The notes beneath the pieces were generated by a model, which saw only the letters and a list, made by a program, of their open reading frames with translations, searched no databases and was not told the origin of the DNA. Below are positions 61,142 through 64,000 of a stretch of DNA of 64,000 nt, piece after piece. A program made the position numbers and the translations under genes. Source of the DNA: Palsa-870 sp035937155 (GTDB lineage Bacteria > Chloroflexota > Dormibacteria > Dormibacterales > Dormibacteraceae); the NCBI GenBank assembly GCA_035937155.1, contig DASYVJ010000086.1, forward strand, positions 71,004 to 135,003. Reading direction: 5' to 3'. The stretch's first letter is position 1; each line of letters opens with the position of its first letter.

Positions 61142-62698
61142 ATGCAGCAGGACTCGTCCGCCGGGCCGGCGATGGTTCCGGCCCCGGTGGGCGAGGCCGA
61201 GCATGTCTTCAAGACGTTCGGCGAGACGCGAGCGTTGATCGACGTCTCGCTGGACGTGCACCCTGGCGAGTGCCACGGCCTGGTCGGTCGCAACGGCGCA
61301 GGCAAGTCGACGCTCGTCTCACTTTTGACTGGCCTGACCAGGCCGGATCGGGGCTCCTTACGTCTCGCAGGCGAGCCCGCACCGGGCCTCGCAGATCGCG
61401 GCGCATGGCTGCAAAGAGTCGCCTGCGTCTATCAGCGGTCGATGGTCGTGCCTCCGCTCACCGTGGCTGAGAACGTGTTCCTCAACCGGCCCACCGCCGG
61501 CGACACGCCGCTCGTCAACTGGAATTCGATGCGGTCGCGGGCCCACGAGCTGATGCTCGATTGGGGGTTTGACATCGACGTCGACCAGGAGGCGGGGCGG
61601 CTGACCGTCGAGCAGCGCCAGGTGGTCGAGATCGCTCGCGCGCTGTCGATCGGCGCTCGCTTTCTCATCCTCGACGAGCCGACCGCTGCCCTGGAAAAAG
61701 CAGCCGTCGAGCGCCTCTTCGAACGCGTGAAGCGTCTTCGCGAAGGTGGCGTTGGTGTGCTCTACATCTCGCATCACCTGGAGGAGATCTACGAGATCTG
61801 CGATCGCGTGAGCGTGCTGCGCGACGGCGAGATGGTGCTGAGCGGCGCGGTGCGCGATATTCCCCAAGCGAGCCTTGTCGCCGCCATGGTGGGCAGCGCG
61901 CCGCCGAGGCGCGCCACGGAGATCGAAGCCGTCGAGAAGAAAGGCGCCCTGGGCAACAGCCGCCTCGTGGTGGATCACTTGAGCGTGCTCTCACGTGCCG
62001 GGTCAGTGGCGGACGTGAGTCTTTCGGTTCGGGCAGGTGAATGTGTCGGGCTGGTGGGCCTGGACGGGTCAGGCAGCGCAACCGTCGCCGACGCCATCGT
62101 GGGTCTGCTGAAACCGAATTCCGGAACGATCTCCATCAATGGCGCGCCGGCACGTCCCGGCAAGGTGGACGCCGCTTACCAGAGTGGAGTGGGCTATGTG
62201 CCGCAAGACCGGCACGCGCGGGGATTTTCGCCGCAGCTTGGCGTCGCCGAGAACCTGACGCTGACCGTGCTCGACCGGCTGGCTCGCGTCCTGGGCATCG
62301 TTTCGTTCCGGGAGCGAGATGCGCTCGCGGAAAAACAGGTCGAGAACCTGCAGATCGTGGCGCACAGCCTCGAGCAACCCGTATCCAGCCTCAGCGGCGG
62401 AAATCAGCAGAAGGTCGTGGTCGGCCGTGCCCTGGCCCCGGACCCATCGGTGCTGGTGGTCGTCAATCCCACAGTGGGTGTGGATGTCGCCTCCAAGGAG
62501 GCTCTGCTGGACACCCTTGCGAGGTCGCGCGATCAAGGGGTCGCGATCCTCCTCGTCTCGGACGACTTCGAGGACCTGCGCGTGTGCACCCGGCTGATGG
62601 TCATCGTGCGCGGCCGTATCGCAGCCGAGTTCGATCAGCCGCCCTGGGATCGACAGCGCCTCATCGCGGCCGTGGAGGGCCTCGATGTTGCAGTGTGA
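61142..62698 (+). CDS. Sugar ABC transporter ATP-binding protein (RbsA-like, duplicated)
   Basis: 518 residues, two ABC domains. The first has Walker A G-R-N-G-A-G-K-S-T, a variant signature L-T-V-E-Q-R-Q-V-V-E-I and Walker B F-L-I-L-D-E-P. The second has a degenerate Walker A (G-L-D-G-S-G-S-A) and a full L-S-G-G-N-Q-Q-K-V-V-V-G-R-A-L. This asymmetry is usual for RbsA/XylG proteins. It couples to the permease by TGATG. Confidence 0.92.
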   Translation: MQQDSSAGPAMVPAPVGEAEHVFKTFGETRALIDVSLDVHPGECHGLVGRNGAGKSTLVSLLTGLTRPDRGSLRLAGEPAPGLADRGAWLQRVACVYQRSMVVPPLTVAENVFLNRPTAGDTPLVNWNSMRSRAHELMLDWGFDIDVDQEAGRLTVEQRQVVEIARALSIGARFLILDEPTAALEKAAVERLFERVKRLREGGVGVLYISHHLEEIYEICDRVSVLRDGEMVLSGAVRDIPQASLVAAMVGSAPPRRATEIEAVEKKGALGNSRLVVDHLSVLSRAGSVADVSLSVRAGECVGLVGLDGSGSATVADAIVGLLKPNSGTISINGAPARPGKVDAAYQSGVGYVPQDRHARGFSPQLGVAENLTLTVLDRLARVLGIVSFRERDALAEKQVENLQIVAHSLEQPVSSLSGGNQQKVVVGRALAPDPSVLVVVNPTVGVDVASKEALLDTLARSRDQGVAILLVSDDFEDLRVCTRLMVIVRGRIAAEFDQPPWDRQRLIAAVEGLDVAV

Positions 62699-63735
62699 TG
62701 GGGCGAGAGATGGCTGAGAAAACCGTCGAGCGGCCCGCTCCCGCCACGCGACCCATGGCGCGTCGCGACCTTCGCGCTGTGATGGTCAAGTTCTTCCGAG
62801 AGCTCACGCTGGTGCCGGTCATCGTCGTCCTGTTGATCGCCGGTGCATTCGTGAGCCCGATCTTCTTGACCACTTCCAATCTGATCAATGTCGCCGAGGG
62901 GGGGGCCGCGCTCGGCATGGTGGTCGTGGCCGAATCCCTGATCCTGCTCACGGGCAAGTTCGACATCTCTCTGCAGGGCACGTTCGGTCTGGCGCCGCTG
63001 CTGGGCGCGTGGCTGATCGCGCCCAAGGCCAGCGAGGGCCTGGGTACTCAGTTCAGCCCCTGGATCGGACTCGCCATCGTCTTGCTCGTCGGGCTGGTCG
63101 TAGGCACGATCAACGGCATCCTGGTCGTCAAGGCGAACTTCAACGCCTTTATCTTCACGCTGGCGATGAGCATTCTCCTGACAGGTCTGCAGCTCGGGTG
63201 GCTCGGCGGGTCGACGGTCTACAACCTGCCTGAGGTCTTCATCTACCTCGGCTCCGGGCAGTGGTTTGGCATCCCGGTCGCGATCTGGGTCACGGTCGTG
63301 ACCTTTGCCGCAGCCGCCCTTTTCCTGCGCTATCACCGCGCGGGTCGGGCGATGTACGCGATCGGCGGCAATCTCGAGGCAGCGCGTGCGGCGGGCATCC
63401 AGGTGGATCGCATCCGGATTGGTGTATTCATGGTCGCCAGCGTGCTCGCGGCCGTCGCCGGCCTCATGCAGGCCGGCCGCGTCACCGCGGTGACCGCGGG
63501 CCAGGGCTCGAACCTCATCTTCGGGGTCTTTGCCGCAGCGGTCATCGGCGGCATCTCGCTTGACGGCGGTCGCGGACGCATGGTGGGCGCGCTCACCGGG
63601 GTGATCCTGCTGTCCCTGGTCACGAACATCCTGACGCTGTCCAACATCAGCTCGACCTGGATCGACGCCGTGGACGGCGCCATCATCCTGATCGCCCTTG
63701 GCCTGGCCAAGGTCATCGGCACCGAGCGGGTATAG
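62698..63735 (+). CDS. Sugar ABC transporter permease (RbsC-like)
   Basis: 345 residues from ATG 62698, overlapping the ATPase stop. About nine membrane helices; G-G-N-L-E-A-A-R-A-A-G-I (coupling loop) and G-V-F-A-A-A-V-I-G-G-I-S-L-D-G-G-R-G are the family marks. A single permease makes the homodimeric channel. Confidence 0.93.
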   Translation: MGREMAEKTVERPAPATRPMARRDLRAVMVKFFRELTLVPVIVVLLIAGAFVSPIFLTTSNLINVAEGGAALGMVVVAESLILLTGKFDISLQGTFGLAPLLGAWLIAPKASEGLGTQFSPWIGLAIVLLVGLVVGTINGILVVKANFNAFIFTLAMSILLTGLQLGWLGGSTVYNLPEVFIYLGSGQWFGIPVAIWVTVVTFAAAALFLRYHRAGRAMYAIGGNLEAARAAGIQVDRIRIGVFMVASVLAAVAGLMQAGRVTAVTAGQGSNLIFGVFAAAVIGGISLDGGRGRMVGALTGVILLSLVTNILTLSNISSTWIDAVDGAIILIALGLAKVIGTERV

Positions 63736-63743
63736 ACGCAGCC

Positions 63744-64000
63744 ATGGCCAGGCTCAAAGGCAAGGTTTGCATCATCACGGGCGCGGGGTCCGGGATCGGC
63801 CAGGCCAGCGCGACCCTGTTCGCCAAGGAGGGGGCCAGCGTCGTAGTGGCCGATATCGACCAGCGCGCGGCGAGGGCGACCGTGGCGGCGATTCGCAAAC
63901 GGGGCGGCGAATCCGTTGCCGAAGTGGTTGACGTCACCGACGAGGCATCGACGGTGGCGCTTGTTCTCCGCGTGGTGAAGCGTTTCAAGCGGATCGACGT
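63744..64000 (+). CDS. Short-chain dehydrogenase, cut by the window end
   Basis: 85 codons of an SDR from ATG 63744. N-A-D-type T-G-A-G-S-G-I-G, V-V-V-A-D-I-D (acidic end for NAD) and V-D-V-T-D. In the fucose route it would oxidise 2-keto-3-deoxy-L-fuconate; other SDR roles remain possible. The 3' part is outside the window. Confidence 0.88.
   Translation, partial: MARLKGKVCIITGAGSGIGQASATLFAKEGASVVVADIDQRAARATVAAIRKRGGESVAEVVDVTDEASTVALVLRVVKRFKRID

Overview
The window is GC-rich chromosomal DNA from an uncultured-type soil bacterium of the Terrabacteria (Chloroflexota / 'Ca. Dormibacterota' / Actinomycetota neighbourhood). This rests on an F420-type luciferase-like oxidoreductase, DUF2510-like motifs, TatA-TatC, LigC-type ATP ligase, frequent GTG/TTG starts and the high GC. 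No rRNA is present, so the phylum is an inference. Several single-base frame breaks suggest either gene decay or a draft assembly.

Layout. 1-8 kb: secA, prfB with its programmed frameshift, ftsE-ftsX, a coiled-coil M23 murein hydrolase and a CtpA-type protease, followed by tRNA-Val. 8-20 kb: small surface and membrane proteins, tRNA-Phe, an F420-type oxidoreductase, malate synthase, and a minus-strand lipoate block (2-oxoacid dehydrogenase E2, lipA, lipB, DedA) closed by a terminator. 20.2-35.9 kb: a mobile region at tRNA-Cys. A 45-bp piece of the tRNA 3' half occurs three times (20201, 21405, and inside the intact gene at 35871-35944). The outer two intervals are a 1.2-kb decayed element and a 14.5-kb element. 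The larger one carries integrase, excisionase, regulators, a RepA-like ATPase, a bS21-like protein, both terminase subunits and cargo genes, but no recognisable portal, capsid or tail gene. It looks like a phage satellite.

36-48 kb: housekeeping DNA with flavin reductase-like, zincin, 3-hydroxyacyl-CoA dehydrogenase, an odd tRNA with anticodon UAA, an orphan response regulator, murI, a polyprenyl synthase, a methyltransferase-like/HemD fusion, a cyclophilin, tatA-tatC, rph, rdgB, an ECF sigma factor, a nitroreductase and tRNA-Pro. 48-55.5 kb: a serine hydrolase, NfeD plus flotillin, an ATP-dependent DNA ligase, EcsC and a NicO-type Ni/Co transporter. 55.6-64 kb: a divergent sugar cluster that fits oxidative (non-phosphorylating) L-fucose breakdown. 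It comprises a FadR-type regulator, mutarotase, aldo/keto reductase, lactonase, fuconate dehydratase, a ribose-type ABC importer and an SDR cut by the window end.

Two styles of translation start stand out. Many chromosomal first genes begin 6-11 nt after a -10-like hexamer, as leaderless mRNAs do, whereas genes of the mobile element mostly carry clear GGAG-type ribosome sites.
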